A DNA stretch of 64,000 nt from Actinomycetales bacterium. GTDB lineage: Bacteria; Actinomycetota; Actinomycetes; Nanopelagicales; Nanopelagicaceae. Location of the stretch: contig JAGWYB010000002.1 of NCBI GenBank assembly GCA_018969585.1, forward strand, positions 1 through 64,000, read 5' to 3'. The notes beneath the pieces were generated by a model. It was not told the origin of the DNA. It saw nothing but the letters and a program-made list of their open reading frames with translations, and ran no database searches. How positions within the stretch are numbered: the first letter of the stretch is position 1; each line of letters begins with the position of its first letter. This document shows, in pieces, positions 9,384 to 17,958 of this stretch. A program made the translations under genes and the position numbers.

Positions 9384-10529
9384 CTAACTTCTGATGAACC
9401 TCGCCACACATTCCATATGCTGCGTCATGGGGAACAAGTCAAAAGCGCGAAGTGTGTCCATCGCATAGGAGCGAGTCGTTAGATATCCAGCATCTCGGGC
9501 AAGCGCCGCTGGATCACATGCAACATAGATAACAGTTCTGGGAGCCAAACGAACAATCTCATTTAAAACTTTTGCTCCAGCGCCAGATCGGGGCGGGTCC
9601 AAGATAACCAAATCGCAACTTGAGAGTTTCTGAATCTCTTTTTCAACTCGGCCAGAACAGATTTCCACGTTATTGGCTGTAGCGAAGTTCCATTTGGCAT
9701 CGCTTATCGCAGATTCCGACTCTTCTACCAAAGTTAATCGTCCACCTAAACCGATAACTTTCAAAGACGGTGACGTTAGGACTCCAATGCCTGAATATAG
9801 ATCGACTACATGATCACCGGCGCGATAGCCAGCAAGCATCGTTACAACATCACTCAAAAGCGATGGCGCATTTTTATGGCTCTGCCAGAAACTTTCAAGT
9901 GACACTTCAAATTTCTGGCCGCTAACTTCGTAAGGTAATCGATCTGATTTACTCAAATCTGAGTGAGTATTTCCGAGCCCGTCAACCACGACTTCGATTT
10001 TTGATCCTGGTTCCAAATTCTGTGAATTTAAAGCGTCAATTGATATTTTCGGATCGGCTATTTTGCATGATTCAATTTCAATTAAATCATTACTTCTTGA
10101 TTGGAACATGGCAACTCTTCGATTCTTGCTGATGTTGAACTCCATTCGAGTCCGCCACCCGAAAATCGGAGGCACTTCCTCAACTTGAACGTCAACTTCC
10201 ATATTTGCAAGTCTCTGGAACTGTTCCTTGATGATGTGTGTCTTAAATTCTCGTTGCTTTGCCGGGGTTATATGTTGGAAGTCGCAGCCACCGCATCCGT
10301 TCGGCCTTGCGTAACTGCACTCAGCATCCCTTCGGTCAGGTGACGGTGAGAGAACTTTTATGCAATCTGCTCGCGCAAAACTTTTCGAAATCTCTGTGAC
10401 TTTAGCAATGACTCGTTCACCAGTAATTGCATGGCGCACAAAAACTACGCGTCCCTCGAATCTCGCGACAAAATGACCGCCATGCGCAACCGGACCAATT
10501 TCAACTTCCAGTTCATCACCAATGTTCAT
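9384..10529 (-). CDS. TRAM-domain SAM-dependent RNA m5U methyltransferase (TrmA/RlmD family)
   Basis: A 381-aa protein. Residues 1-58 form a TRAM RNA-binding domain. A candidate [4Fe-4S] site is Cys71, Cys79, Cys82 and Cys155, at RlmD-like spacing. The SAM-binding motif is DLYSGIGVLTS (243-253), with DPPRSG at 311-316 and the nucleophile Cys338 in YVACDPAALARD. This family methylates uridine C5 in tRNA or 23S rRNA; which RNA cannot be told from sequence. An AGGGG lies 5 bases before the ATG. It is divergent from ceoB, as in mycobacteria, where a homologue lies near ceoBC. Confidence 0.92.
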   Translation of the reverse strand: MNIGDELEVEIGPVAHGGHFVARFEGRVVFVRHAITGERVIAKVTEISKSFARADCIKVLSPSPDRRDAECSYARPNGCGGCDFQHITPAKQREFKTHIIKEQFQRLANMEVDVQVEEVPPIFGWRTRMEFNISKNRRVAMFQSRSNDLIEIESCKIADPKISIDALNSQNLEPGSKIEVVVDGLGNTHSDLSKSDRLPYEVSGQKFEVSLESFWQSHKNAPSLLSDVVTMLAGYRAGDHVVDLYSGIGVLTSPSLKVIGLGGRLTLVEESESAISDAKWNFATANNVEICSGRVEKEIQKLSSCDLVILDPPRSGAGAKVLNEIVRLAPRTVIYVACDPAALARDAGYLTTRSYAMDTLRAFDLFPMTQHMECVARFIRS

Positions 10530-10589
10530 TTCGCCCCTAGTTTTATTTCGGTTTCCTGCGTGGATTCGTATATTGCGCTATTGCGGGTG

Positions 10590-10595
10590 TAAATT
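10590..10595 (+). promoter_or_regulatory. Candidate -10 element of ceoB (leaderless)
   Basis: TAAATT lies 8 bases before the GTG start of ceoB and no Shine-Dalgarno is present. It is one of several TANNNT elements in this window placed 6-8 bases from a start codon. No clear -35 was found. Confidence 0.3.
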
Positions 10596-10603
10596 CTCTC
10601 ATT

Positions 10604-11269
10604 GTGCACATCGTGATTATGGGATGCGGGCGCGTTGGTTCTACGTTAGCGAGAGATTTTCAAGCGCTAGGTCACTCAGTATCTGTTATTGATCAGGATC
10701 GAGAGGCTTTTCGCAGACTTGGGGCTGACTTCAATGGCTTGACTGTCGCTGGTATTGGATTTGATCGCGATACGCTAATCGAGGCCGGAATACAGCGAGC
10801 AGATGCATTTGCAGCTGTATCTGATGGAGATAACTCAAATATTTTGGCAGCGCGAGTTGCGCGCGAAACTTATGGCGTTAAAAATGTTGTTGCTCGAATC
10901 TACGATCCAGGTAGAGCAGAAATCTATCAACGACTTGGCATTCCAACAGTAGCGACAGTTCTATGGACCACCGATCAAATCATGCGAAGAATTCTTCCAA
11001 CTGGTGCGAAATCGCAATGGCAAGACGCGTCTGGTCGAGTTCAACTTGTCGAATCATCACTTCACTCAGGTTGGTTCGGAAATCAAGTTCTTTCAATAGA
11101 AAAATTAACTAAAGCCAGAGTAGCTTTTGTTACTCGTTTAGGAGAAGGTTTGATTCCTGATGAGCATTCGGTACTTCAGGAGGGCGATGTCGTACATCTA
11201 CTAGTTACCGAAGATGAATTGAAAAATGTCGATGCGGCGCTGAAGAATCCTCCCGGAGAAAAACGATGA
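10604..11269 (+). CDS. ceoB: TrkA-family K+ channel/transport regulator, first copy (CeoB-like)
   Basis: A 221-aa cytosolic regulator with one RCK_N domain and one RCK_C domain. The dinucleotide-binding glycines are G7-C-G-R-V-G12 with the acidic VIDQD following beta-2. The C-terminal part (about 140-215) resembles TrkA_C, the ligand-binding module. Such proteins gate Trk/Ktr-type potassium channels in response to nucleotides. The start is a GTG. The second copy begins inside this gene's stop (ATGA overlap), so the two are co-translated and probably form a heteromeric ring. No channel subunit gene is in the window. Confidence 0.88.
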   Translation: MHIVIMGCGRVGSTLARDFQALGHSVSVIDQDREAFRRLGADFNGLTVAGIGFDRDTLIEAGIQRADAFAAVSDGDNSNILAARVARETYGVKNVVARIYDPGRAEIYQRLGIPTVATVLWTTDQIMRRILPTGAKSQWQDASGRVQLVESSLHSGWFGNQVLSIEKLTKARVAFVTRLGEGLIPDEHSVLQEGDVVHLLVTEDELKNVDAALKNPPGEKR

Positions 11270-11925
11270 AAATCGCTATAGCGGGAGCAGGAAATGCCGG
11301 TCGCGCCATCGCTAGAGAACTCATAGCCAACGGCCATCAAGTCCTTTTGATTGACAAGAATCCTAAAGCGCTAAAGATGGAGAGTGTGCCGAATGCGGAA
11401 TGGCTTCTAGCTGACGCCTGCGAGATATCAACTCTGGATAAAGCGGGGCTAGATCAATGTCAGGTAATGGTTGCCGCTACCGGCGATGACAAAGTAAATC
11501 TTGTTTCATCTCTGCTTGCTAAAACAGAGTATGGAGTTCCACGGGTTGTAGCTCGTGTAAATCATCCAAAGAATGAATGGTTATTTGATTCCTCTTGGGG
11601 GGTAGATGTTGCGGTATCAACTCCGAGAATTATCGCCGCTCTAGTTGAAGAAGCAGTAAGCGTTGGTGATGTGGTTCGACTCTTTTCGATTAAGTCCGGA
11701 GAAGCTAATCTTGTTGAGATAACGCTTCCGGATACCGCTAAGTGCATCGGCAAATCAGTTGAGGAAATTGAACTTCCGGTAGATGCGTCACTTGCCGCAA
11801 TTATTCGTGATGGCCACGTCTTAACTCCGTCACAACATGAAGTTTTTACTGCTGGCGACGAACTTATCTTTGTGGCCTCAAGTAACGCCGAAGAGTTGAT
11901 AAAAGGCTGTTTTGTAACAAATTAA
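11266..11925 (+). CDS. ceoC: TrkA-family K+ channel/transport regulator, second copy (CeoC-like)
   Basis: A 219-aa paralogue of the preceding gene, with G7-A-G-N-A-G12 and VLLIDKN in the RCK_N fold, and a TrkA_C domain from about residue 140. The 4-base ATGA overlap with ceoB indicates translational coupling and a fixed stoichiometry. It ends with a 4-base overlap against the convergent DUF3159 gene. The pair corresponds to ceoB-ceoC of mycobacteria. Its function is inferred from the family: sensing NAD(H) or nucleotide state and regulating potassium uptake. Confidence 0.88.
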   Translation: MKIAIAGAGNAGRAIARELIANGHQVLLIDKNPKALKMESVPNAEWLLADACEISTLDKAGLDQCQVMVAATGDDKVNLVSSLLAKTEYGVPRVVARVNHPKNEWLFDSSWGVDVAVSTPRIIAALVEEAVSVGDVVRLFSIKSGEANLVEITLPDTAKCIGKSVEEIELPVDASLAAIIRDGHVLTPSQHEVFTAGDELIFVASSNAEELIKGCFVTN

Positions 11926-12548
11926 TTCTTGGGCTTGAGCTCTTCTCTCAAAGACGGGCCAGCCTTAATCACAATCCAAGTAAGCCATGCGGCCAAGATA
12001 AAAAGTGGATATCCCATAATCAATCTAGCAGTGCCAAGAGCGTTGACGTTCTCTGAGAGATACAACGGATATTGCACGGCTAAGCGGGATGCAAAAAGTC
12101 CAACCCAAATCCATGTTGCTTTTATATAGACATTTCTTCGAGCAGGATCTTTACGCCACATTAAATTTTCACCGACCAACGGTCCTATTACCAAACCGAT
12201 GACTGGCCAACGAATTAAGTTAGATAGGCTATATGCGCAAGCATAAATTGCGTTCGTCCATAAACCAGGTAGATAGAAATCTTCAGCCTTGCCGCTTCGA
12301 TTCGAGATCCAAGCACAGATGGCTACACCAATTACACCTGAGAGGGCATGTTGAATTGTTTCACGTTTAATTAATCTTAAAATAGTAACAATCGCACTTA
12401 TAGAAAGTGCAATTAGAGCCGATTGCGATACCTCTTTTGTAACATTGAACGCCAAAAGAAAAACCAGTGCAGGTATTCCAGAATCGAATAAACCCTTTTT
12501 CCCGCCGAATGCGGCTAGGATTTTTTCTTTATCGCTCGGCGAACTCAT
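11922..12548 (-). CDS. DUF3159 family membrane protein
   Basis: A 208-aa polytopic membrane protein with about five or six hydrophobic segments and a cytosolic N-terminus containing FGGKKGLFDSGIP, followed by the conserved-looking GLVIGPLVGE block. It matches DUF3159, an uncharacterised actinobacterial family found beside ceoBC and dut. Its start overlaps the dut stop by 4 bases, so it is coupled to dut; its end overlaps ceoC by 4 bases on the opposite strand. Function is not known. The location beside potassium-regulator genes is conserved in mycobacteria, but no role follows from that. Confidence 0.82.
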   Translation of the reverse strand: MSSPSDKEKILAAFGGKKGLFDSGIPALVFLLAFNVTKEVSQSALIALSISAIVTILRLIKRETIQHALSGVIGVAICAWISNRSGKAEDFYLPGLWTNAIYACAYSLSNLIRWPVIGLVIGPLVGENLMWRKDPARRNVYIKATWIWVGLFASRLAVQYPLYLSENVNALGTARLIMGYPLFILAAWLTWIVIKAGPSLREELKPKN

Positions 12549-12979
12549 GATTTACCAGTCGAGCCGAAACCGCTCGCCCCTCTGGAACTTCCTGGAAGTT
12601 CCTCTAGTTCAATGAACTCCGCGTGCTCTACTTTTTGAATAACTAATTGAGCAATTCGCTCACCGCGCTTAATTCTTATCGAATTCTGTGAATCATGATT
12701 AATTAGGATTACCTGCAATTCTCCACGGTAAGCCGCATCAACCGTTCCCGGCGCGTTCACCATTCCGAGACCTTCCTTTATTGCGCGACCAGATCTTGGG
12801 TGCACAAATGCGGCAAAACCTGGAGGAAGTGCAATCGCAATTCCGGTTGGTATCAACTTTCTTTCACCGGGATTTAACTCGGCATCAATTCTGGAGTAAA
12901 TATCTGCGCCGGCATCGCCAGGCTTGGCGTAGCTCGGTAGCGGTAAATCTGGATCTAAGCGCTTAATCAAAACTTTCAT
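12545..12979 (-). CDS. dut: Deoxyuridine 5'-triphosphate nucleotidohydrolase
   Basis: A 144-aa trimeric-type dUTPase that converts dUTP to dUMP, keeping uracil out of DNA and supplying the dTMP precursor. The five motifs are in order: AGADIYS at 23-29, RSGRAIKEG at 62-70, GTVDAAYRGEL at 78-88 with catalytic Asp81, RIAQLVI at 108-114, and the C-terminal RGASGFGSTG lid at 133-142. The gene overlaps the upstream thioesterase and the downstream DUF3159 gene by 4 bases each, forming a tight three-gene operon. Confidence 0.97.
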   Translation of the reverse strand: MKVLIKRLDPDLPLPSYAKPGDAGADIYSRIDAELNPGERKLIPTGIAIALPPGFAAFVHPRSGRAIKEGLGMVNAPGTVDAAYRGELQVILINHDSQNSIRIKRGERIAQLVIQKVEHAEFIELEELPGSSRGASGFGSTGKS

Positions 12980-13548
12980 GGATTTATCTCAAGCTCAGGC
13001 GTCTTGCCATTGATACCAAAGAGCGCCTCACGAAAACCTTCTGGAGCATTATTTACAAAATGCTCCAATGGAACAGTTATGTAAATGGCAGCAGCTTCGA
13101 CCGCAATCGGCCCATCTTCAGAATCAATGCGACCTTCGGCGCGGCAATAGACCTTTCTGCCGTCTTGTCCAAATATTTCAGCTTTTATAAACAAATTTTT
13201 ACCGACTTGAACTGGTAATAGAAAGACAGTTTCAAGTTTTCCAGTAACCGCTGGTTCTCGAATTAACCACATCAATTTACCTAGCGCTTCATCAAATGCG
13301 CACGACAATAATCCACCGTGGGCTAGTCCAGGTGCACCCTGGTGATGTTCGGAAACGGTGAACTTGGCGGTTATTGTCATATCTGAACCGGCATACGCGG
13401 TGAGGTGTAGACCGGTTGGATGAGACGCACCACAACCAAAACAATCTTGATTATGTGAACCTAAAAGTGTGCCTTCTGGCGGCGCTTTGGGATGTCGCTT
13501 TGGAACCTGAGAGCCAGGAGGTGGCGTGATACTCAAACCCTTTGACAT
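12976..13548 (-). CDS. PaaI-type hotdog-fold thioesterase
   Basis: A 190-aa protein from the ATG at 13548. It has CFGCGASHPTGL, typical of the N-terminal part of this group, and the hotdog-helix motif HGGLLSCAFDEAL with His and Asp in the positions used by PaaI-like acyl-CoA thioesterases. The substrate is unknown. A longer frame to 13686 would run antisense through DUF3093, so I reject it. TAATCT sits 7 bases before this ATG, consistent with a leaderless mRNA. It is the first gene of the operon with dut and DUF3159. Confidence 0.83.
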   Translation of the reverse strand: MSKGLSITPPPGSQVPKRHPKAPPEGTLLGSHNQDCFGCGASHPTGLHLTAYAGSDMTITAKFTVSEHHQGAPGLAHGGLLSCAFDEALGKLMWLIREPAVTGKLETVFLLPVQVGKNLFIKAEIFGQDGRKVYCRAEGRIDSEDGPIAVEAAAIYITVPLEHFVNNAPEGFREALFGINGKTPELEINP

Positions 13549-13555
13549 AGCGCGA

Positions 13556-13581
13556 AGATTACCCTGAACTTGAAGTAATCT
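13556..13581. promoter_or_regulatory. Mirrored divergent -10 elements for the thioesterase and DUF3093 genes
   Basis: TAATCT occurs on the minus strand at 13561-13556, followed by 7 bases and the thioesterase ATG, and again on the plus strand at 13576-13581, followed by 7 bases and the DUF3093 GTG. Both are TANNNT-N7-start and neither start has a Shine-Dalgarno. The start codons are only 40 bases apart, so the two promoters must overlap. I see no strong -35 for either. Confidence 0.5.
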
Positions 13582-13588
13582 GACCGAT

Positions 13589-14014
13589 GTGAGCGAAATA
13601 ATTAGGTGGCCGATACGCATTTGGATTGCGCTATTTGCGCTCAACATTTCGATCGTCCTTGCGGTCGGAGTAGCGCTTTCGGACACAATGATTCTCGTCT
13701 TATTCTTTGGCTTAACAATCCTTACTATTTATTCTTCATTAAGAACTACATTGAGAATAGCTGTTGATCAGGATTACTTGCGGGTTGGAAAAGCAAGAAT
13801 TGAGAGAAAATACATCAGTCACACTGAATTTCTGGATGAACCTCAAATGCTCAAGGAAAGAGGAGCGCTTTTAAACCCCAAGGCCCACCTGGCGCTTCGC
13901 TTTTGGATAAAGACTGGAATCAAGGTTTACATATCTGACGAAAGAGATCCCACACCTTACTGGTTAATTAGTTCTCGTAACGGTGCAGCAACAAAGAGGT
14001 ACTTAGATATCTAA
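13589..14014 (+). CDS. DUF3093 family membrane protein
   Basis: A 141-aa protein with two adjacent transmembrane segments at about residues 8-28 and 32-50, and a C-terminal soluble region containing YISHTEFLDE and YWLISSRNGAATKRYLD. It matches DUF3093, an actinobacterial family of unknown function. The start is a GTG. The gene ends with a 4-base overlap against the convergent DUF4193 gene. In mycobacteria the dut-DUF3093-DUF4193 cluster is conserved, which supports the call. Confidence 0.82.
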   Translation: MSEIIRWPIRIWIALFALNISIVLAVGVALSDTMILVLFFGLTILTIYSSLRTTLRIAVDQDYLRVGKARIERKYISHTEFLDEPQMLKERGALLNPKAHLALRFWIKTGIKVYISDERDPTPYWLISSRNGAATKRYLDI

Positions 14015-14304
14015 GCGCAATCTTTACAAATAGCCTTGGCTCCTTCGCCTCTAGCTAATTGAGTGTGATGGTGGACCAAGAAACATCTAGAACAAGTAAA
14101 TTCGTTTTCCTGACGAGGAACCACTCGAACCGCTAACTCTTCACCAGAAAGATCTGCACCAGGTAACTCGACATTCTCAGGATCTTCTTCATCAACATCT
14201 ATCTGACCCGATTGAGCTTCTGCCCGCTTAGCTTTTAACTCTTCAATAGATTCTTCGTGGAGCTCTTCATCAGTTTTCCTAGGCGTGTCGTAATCTGTTG
14301 CCAT
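14011..14304 (-). CDS. DUF4193 family zinc-ribbon protein
   Basis: A 97-aa acidic protein, with many Glu and Asp in residues 1-60 and a C-terminal zinc ribbon: Cys71 and Cys74 (CSRC) and Cys93 and Cys96 (CKDC). It matches DUF4193, a small conserved actinobacterial family whose function I do not know. The ATG is preceded by a purine-rich site containing AAGGTGG. A TATACT at 14321-14326 on the minus strand could serve as its -10 element. It is convergent with DUF3093. Confidence 0.85.
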   Translation of the reverse strand: MATDYDTPRKTDEELHEESIEELKAKRAEAQSGQIDVDEEDPENVELPGADLSGEELAVRVVPRQENEFTCSRCFLVHHHTQLARGEGAKAICKDCA

Positions 14305-14406
14305 CTCTCACCACCTTTTCAGTATAGGTATTTAGAGTTCGGTACCCGGGCGGATAATGCCCAATAACCTCCTGCTATGTCCTGCCCAACCTGCGGCGTG
14401 TCGGAA

Positions 14407-15096
14407 TTATTCCCGCCGATCTTGACCCTCTTTACGTTTACGAGCTGCCTCTTTGCGCCAATTTTCGATTGCACCATGATTTCCGGAAAGTAGGACTTCA
14501 GGAACGGGTAATCCTCGCCAAGTGGCAGGCTTGGTGTAAACCGGATATTCCAATTCCCCGATTTCATTATGAGACTCTTCGAGGAGAGATTCTGGATTTC
14601 CAATTACGCCAGGTATCAATCTCGCAATCGCTTCAATCATCACGAGCGTTGCTCCCTCGCCGCCGTTTATGACGTAATCTCCGATTGAAATTTCATGTAA
14701 ACGAATTCTCGGATTAGTCCGATAAAACTCCACAACTCGTGCATCAATTCCTTCGTAACGGCCACAGGCGAAAACTAAATGATTTGAATTCGAAAGCGAT
14801 TCAGCAATTCTCTGATTAAAGACTTTTCCGGCTGGTGTTGGAAATATTAAATCTATCTCTCCTTCATTTTTCGCTAAAACGTTGTCGATTGCAGCTCCCC
14901 ACGGTTCAGGACTCATAACCATTCCTGCGCCTCCACCGTATGGAGAATCATCAACGCTGCGATGATTGCCAGTTGCAAATTCGCGTAAATCAATAGTCTC
15001 AAAACTTAACGCTTCCCTCTCAATTGCTTTACCAATTAAAGAGAGATTAAGTGGTGCAAAATACTCGGGGAATATTGTTACGGCAGTAAATTTCAT
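14407..15096 (-). CDS. trmD: tRNA (guanine(37)-N1)-methyltransferase
   Basis: A 229-aa SPOUT methyltransferase that makes m1G37 next to the anticodon and so prevents frameshifting. Visible motifs are GGGAGMVM at 54-61, GRYEGID at 112-118 and SIGDYVINGGE at 137-147, which form the SAM-binding knot. It begins within the rimM stop (4-base overlap) and is the last gene of the ffh-rpsP-khpA-rimM-trmD string. The rplS gene that commonly follows trmD is not here; DUF4193 is next, so a rearrangement lies at this junction. Confidence 0.97.
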   Translation of the reverse strand: MKFTAVTIFPEYFAPLNLSLIGKAIEREALSFETIDLREFATGNHRSVDDSPYGGGAGMVMSPEPWGAAIDNVLAKNEGEIDLIFPTPAGKVFNQRIAESLSNSNHLVFACGRYEGIDARVVEFYRTNPRIRLHEISIGDYVINGGEGATLVMIEAIARLIPGVIGNPESLLEESHNEIGELEYPVYTKPATWRGLPVPEVLLSGNHGAIENWRKEAARKRKEGQDRRE

Positions 15097-15593
15097 AAGA
15101 TGCCTTCAAAATTATCAATTATCAGTTCTGATGAGTCGATATTAATTTTTGGAACGTGTTTTGTGACAAATGGGACCAAAATCTGGCCGGACTTAGTCTT
15201 TATTACCAAAGTATCGTGAGCTGGATGATCTAGCACGTCAGCTACTTCTCCAATTACTTCCCCATCTGATTTCTTGGCTTTCATCCCAACAATTTGCGAA
15301 ATATGAAATTCATTTGAGCCTGCCGAAGGTTTGGGAATTTTGACTTCAGCAAGAAGTTTTGTACCGCGTAGAGATTCAGCCGCGCTTCGATCCAATTTTC
15401 CAGTAAATGAGAGCAAGACAATTCCGTTATTCTCTCTTGATGTTTCGATAACTAATGGTCCGCGATCTGATGGGTCAGTTTCAAGTTGATTTCCAATACG
15501 AAATCGCAACTCTGGTTTATCAGTCAGTGATTCAATAGTTACTTCACCGCGTAATCCATGGGCGCGGCCGATACGACCAATGACCAGCAACAA
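15093..15593 (-). CDS. rimM: Ribosome maturation factor RimM
   Basis: A 166-aa 16S rRNA processing protein that binds S19 and helps mature the 30S head. Residues 2-80 form the RimM N-terminal barrel (LVIGRIGRAHGLRGEV), and about 90-166 form a PRC-barrel domain. No ATG or GTG is available: the gene must start at one of two consecutive TTG codons (15593 or 15590) that directly follow the TAG stop of the KH-protein gene. This suggests re-initiation by ribosomes finishing khpA. Confidence 0.94.
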   Translation of the reverse strand: MLLVIGRIGRAHGLRGEVTIESLTDKPELRFRIGNQLETDPSDRGPLVIETSRENNGIVLLSFTGKLDRSAAESLRGTKLLAEVKIPKPSAGSNEFHISQIVGMKAKKSDGEVIGEVADVLDHPAHDTLVIKTKSGQILVPFVTKHVPKINIDSSELIIDNFEGIL

Positions 15594-15833
15594 CTAGCGC
15601 GCTTCGTCGGCCTCGATCAGATCAACTCTCACGCTTTTACCTGCGAGAGCTGAGACAACCGTACGTAACGCTTTCGCAGTACGACCATTGCGACCGATTA
15701 CCTTGCCAATATCATCCGGGTGCACGCGAACTTCTAAAGTAGTACCGCGTCTGCCATCGCGTTCTGTAATCACAACTTCTTCAGGATTATCGACAATACC
15801 TTTTACAAGATGTTCTAAAGCTTCGTCAATCAT
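15594..15833 (-). CDS. khpA: KH-domain RNA-binding protein (KhpA)
   Basis: A 79-aa single KH domain with the nucleic-acid-contacting GRNG loop in VIGRNGRTAKALRTVVSA. Members of this family bind many small RNAs, and in Gram-positives affect cell division and translation. The gene is in the standard place between rpsP and rimM, with 2 bases after rpsP and none before rimM. The acidic C-terminus (VDLIEADEAR) is typical of actinobacterial members. Confidence 0.93.
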   Translation of the reverse strand: MIDEALEHLVKGIVDNPEEVVITERDGRRGTTLEVRVHPDDIGKVIGRNGRTAKALRTVVSALAGKSVRVDLIEADEAR

Positions 15834-15835
15834 CT

Positions 15836-16372
15836 TTACCCTGCAGGAGTTTCTTCAGTTGCGGTGGCTTCTTCCGTAGCAGGCGCTTCTGCTTCAACAG
15901 AAACTTCAGCTGACGTTGGTTCAGCGGTTTCTGCAACAGGCTCAGTTGAGACTTCGGCAGGTGCGCTCTTCGCCGCTAATTTCTCGGCAGCACGTTTCTT
16001 CATAGTTGTTGCGCCATCTTTTGGCTCATTCATCGCAGCTTTAACAGCAGCTTCGTAAGCCGCGCGCTTCTCTGGTCGAGCCGGAATTGTTTTTAAGGTT
16101 CCCTCGCTGCCAGAAATACCTTTAAATTTCTGCCAGTCACCCGTAATCTTCAAGAGAGCAGCAACAGCTTCGGTTGGCTGTGCTCCTTGCTTTAACCAAT
16201 GTTGCGCACGGTCTGAGTCAACTTGAATCAAAGAAGGATCAGAGGCCGGTGAATACCGACCAATCTCTTCAATCTTTAATCCGTTTCTCGCTTTGCGCGA
16301 ATCGGCTACCACGATTCGATAGTGCGGAGTGCGGATCTTTCCGAGACGCACCAATCTGATCTTTACTGCCAA
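15836..16372 (-). CDS. rpsP: 30S ribosomal protein S16
   Basis: A 178-aa protein. The S16 core occupies the first 80-90 residues (AVKIRLVRLGKIRTPHYRIVV at the start), followed by an Ala/Glu/Lys-rich tail, as in many actinobacterial S16 proteins. I place the start at the TTG at 16372 because AAGGAG lies 6 bases upstream of it and the S16 core begins immediately; the in-frame ATG at 16411 would add 13 non-conserved residues. The 155-base gap before ffh contains a TTGACC but no convincing paired -10. Confidence 0.95.
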   Translation of the reverse strand: MAVKIRLVRLGKIRTPHYRIVVADSRKARNGLKIEEIGRYSPASDPSLIQVDSDRAQHWLKQGAQPTEAVAALLKITGDWQKFKGISGSEGTLKTIPARPEKRAAYEAAVKAAMNEPKDGATTMKKRAAEKLAAKSAPAEVSTEPVAETAEPTSAEVSVEAEAPATEEATATEETPAG

Positions 16373-16527
16373 AGCTTGCTCCTTATTAGTTTCGTCCAAT
16401 GATCGCGCCAAGAGTGGGATGCCAAGGCGATATCGCTCGAACTTTTTGGTTGCCGGTCAAGAGGTAGAGGGCCCTTGAACAGGAGCCTTATCCTGCCATG
16501 TGGCTTGCGAAATCCCAATTTCTTAGG

Positions 16528-17946
16528 CTAACGGCTCTCCTCCTGAGCGCGTTTGGCTGGATTCCCGGAACGAGATTTCTTTTTCGGGGGCACGGGTCTA
16601 GCAATCTGTGGCGCCATCGGCAAACCACCCCCGCCATTTTTCATCTGCTTCATCATCTTGGCTGCCGCGTCGAAGCGATCAACCAAATTATTTACCTCAG
16701 TTACGGTGCGACCACTTCCATTGGCAATTCGAACTCTTCGCGATCCATTGAGTATTTTTGGTTCTCTACGCTCTTGCGGAGTCATACTCTGCACTATTGC
16801 CTTGGTGCGAACCAGTTCGTTATCGTCGATAGCAGCCAATTGTTTTTTCATGGAGGCGCTATTTGCACCTGGGAGAAGTCCTAAAACTTTGGACATTGAA
16901 CCCATTTTCTGCATAGCCTGAATCTGTTCCAGAAAGTCTTCTAATGTGAAGCTCTGTCCAGAAAGAAACTTATCTTCCAACCTCTTGGCGGTATCCGTAT
17001 CAACAACTCGTTTAGCTTGTTCCGCCAGCGTTTGAATATCGCCCAATCCGAGAATACGAGATGCCATGCGTTCTGGATAGAAATAGTCAAAATCGCTAGT
17101 TTTCTCGCCGTTTGAGATGAAAAGAATTGGCTTCTTTGTTTCCTCGGTGATGGAGAGCGCAGCGCCTCCCTTGGCATCTCCATCCATCTTGGTGATAACT
17201 ATGGCGTCGAAATTAACTCCTTGATTAAATGCTTGTGCTGTTCTAATGGCATCCTGGCCAATCATGGCGTCGACAACAAAAAGAATTTCGTCAGGCTTTA
17301 CAACATCTCTAATGGAGCGAATTTGTTCCATCATCTCTTCATCAACGCCTAATCGTCCTGCAGTATCGATAATGACAACATTGTGAAATTTAGCCTTAGC
17401 GAGCGCAACGCCCTCTCTTGCAACTTCAACGGGGTCTCCAACTCCGTTGCCTGGTTGTGGTGCAAAAATAGGAATATCAATTCCATTTGCGATAACAGAG
17501 AGCTGATTGACTGCATTAGGTCGTTGTAAGTCGGCTGCGACCAAAAGTGGTGTGTTGCCGGATTCCTTTAAGAAGTTTGAGAGCTTTCCAGCGAGCGTGG
17601 TCTTTCCTGATCCCTGCAATCCAGCGAGCATGATTATCGTCGGTGGATTCTTTGCAAATTTCAAACGGCGACCGGCTCCGCCGAGAATTCTGACGAGCTC
17701 GCGCTGAACGATCGAGTAGATCTCTTGGGAGGGATTTGTGCTCAGTTTGATGGAGTCTAAATTTGCACTTGCCTCAAGTTGAATTCGTTCAACAAACTTA
17801 TCTGCGACGGTCCGGGCAACATCAGAATCAATTAAAGCGTTCCGTATTTCGTCACAAACTACAGAGATTTCTCCCTCTCCGATCCGCCCCCTGCCTCGCA
17901 GAGTTGCGAAAGCAGATTGGAACTTCTCGGAGAGAGATTCGAACAT
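16528..17946 (-). CDS. ffh: Signal recognition particle protein Ffh
   Basis: A 472-aa SRP54 GTPase that binds signal sequences of nascent membrane proteins together with SRP RNA. The N domain is followed by the G domain: GLQGSGKTT at 109-117, DTAGRLG at 194-200, TKMDGDAKGG from 252. The methionine-rich M domain holds the RNA-contacting RVRIANGSGRTVTEV. The C-terminus is Gly/Pro/Lys-rich. It begins 12 bases after glnB, whereas in mycobacteria glnD lies between these two genes. The SRP RNA gene is not in the window. Confidence 0.97.
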   Translation of the reverse strand: MFESLSEKFQSAFATLRGRGRIGEGEISVVCDEIRNALIDSDVARTVADKFVERIQLEASANLDSIKLSTNPSQEIYSIVQRELVRILGGAGRRLKFAKNPPTIIMLAGLQGSGKTTLAGKLSNFLKESGNTPLLVAADLQRPNAVNQLSVIANGIDIPIFAPQPGNGVGDPVEVAREGVALAKAKFHNVVIIDTAGRLGVDEEMMEQIRSIRDVVKPDEILFVVDAMIGQDAIRTAQAFNQGVNFDAIVITKMDGDAKGGAALSITEETKKPILFISNGEKTSDFDYFYPERMASRILGLGDIQTLAEQAKRVVDTDTAKRLEDKFLSGQSFTLEDFLEQIQAMQKMGSMSKVLGLLPGANSASMKKQLAAIDDNELVRTKAIVQSMTPQERREPKILNGSRRVRIANGSGRTVTEVNNLVDRFDAAAKMMKQMKNGGGGLPMAPQIARPVPPKKKSRSGNPAKRAQEESR

Positions 17947-17958
17947 GAAACGAGCCTA

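Noticed and set aside
14377-14490. Short plus-strand frame beginning with a CPTCG zinc-knuckle-like sequence
   Set aside because: No Shine-Dalgarno or TANNNT at the right distance, and it runs antisense into trmD; the CxxC looks accidental.
14319-14603. A 94-codon minus-strand frame over the trmD 3' end
   Set aside because: Overlaps trmD in another frame and has no known domain; trmD motifs clearly occupy this region.
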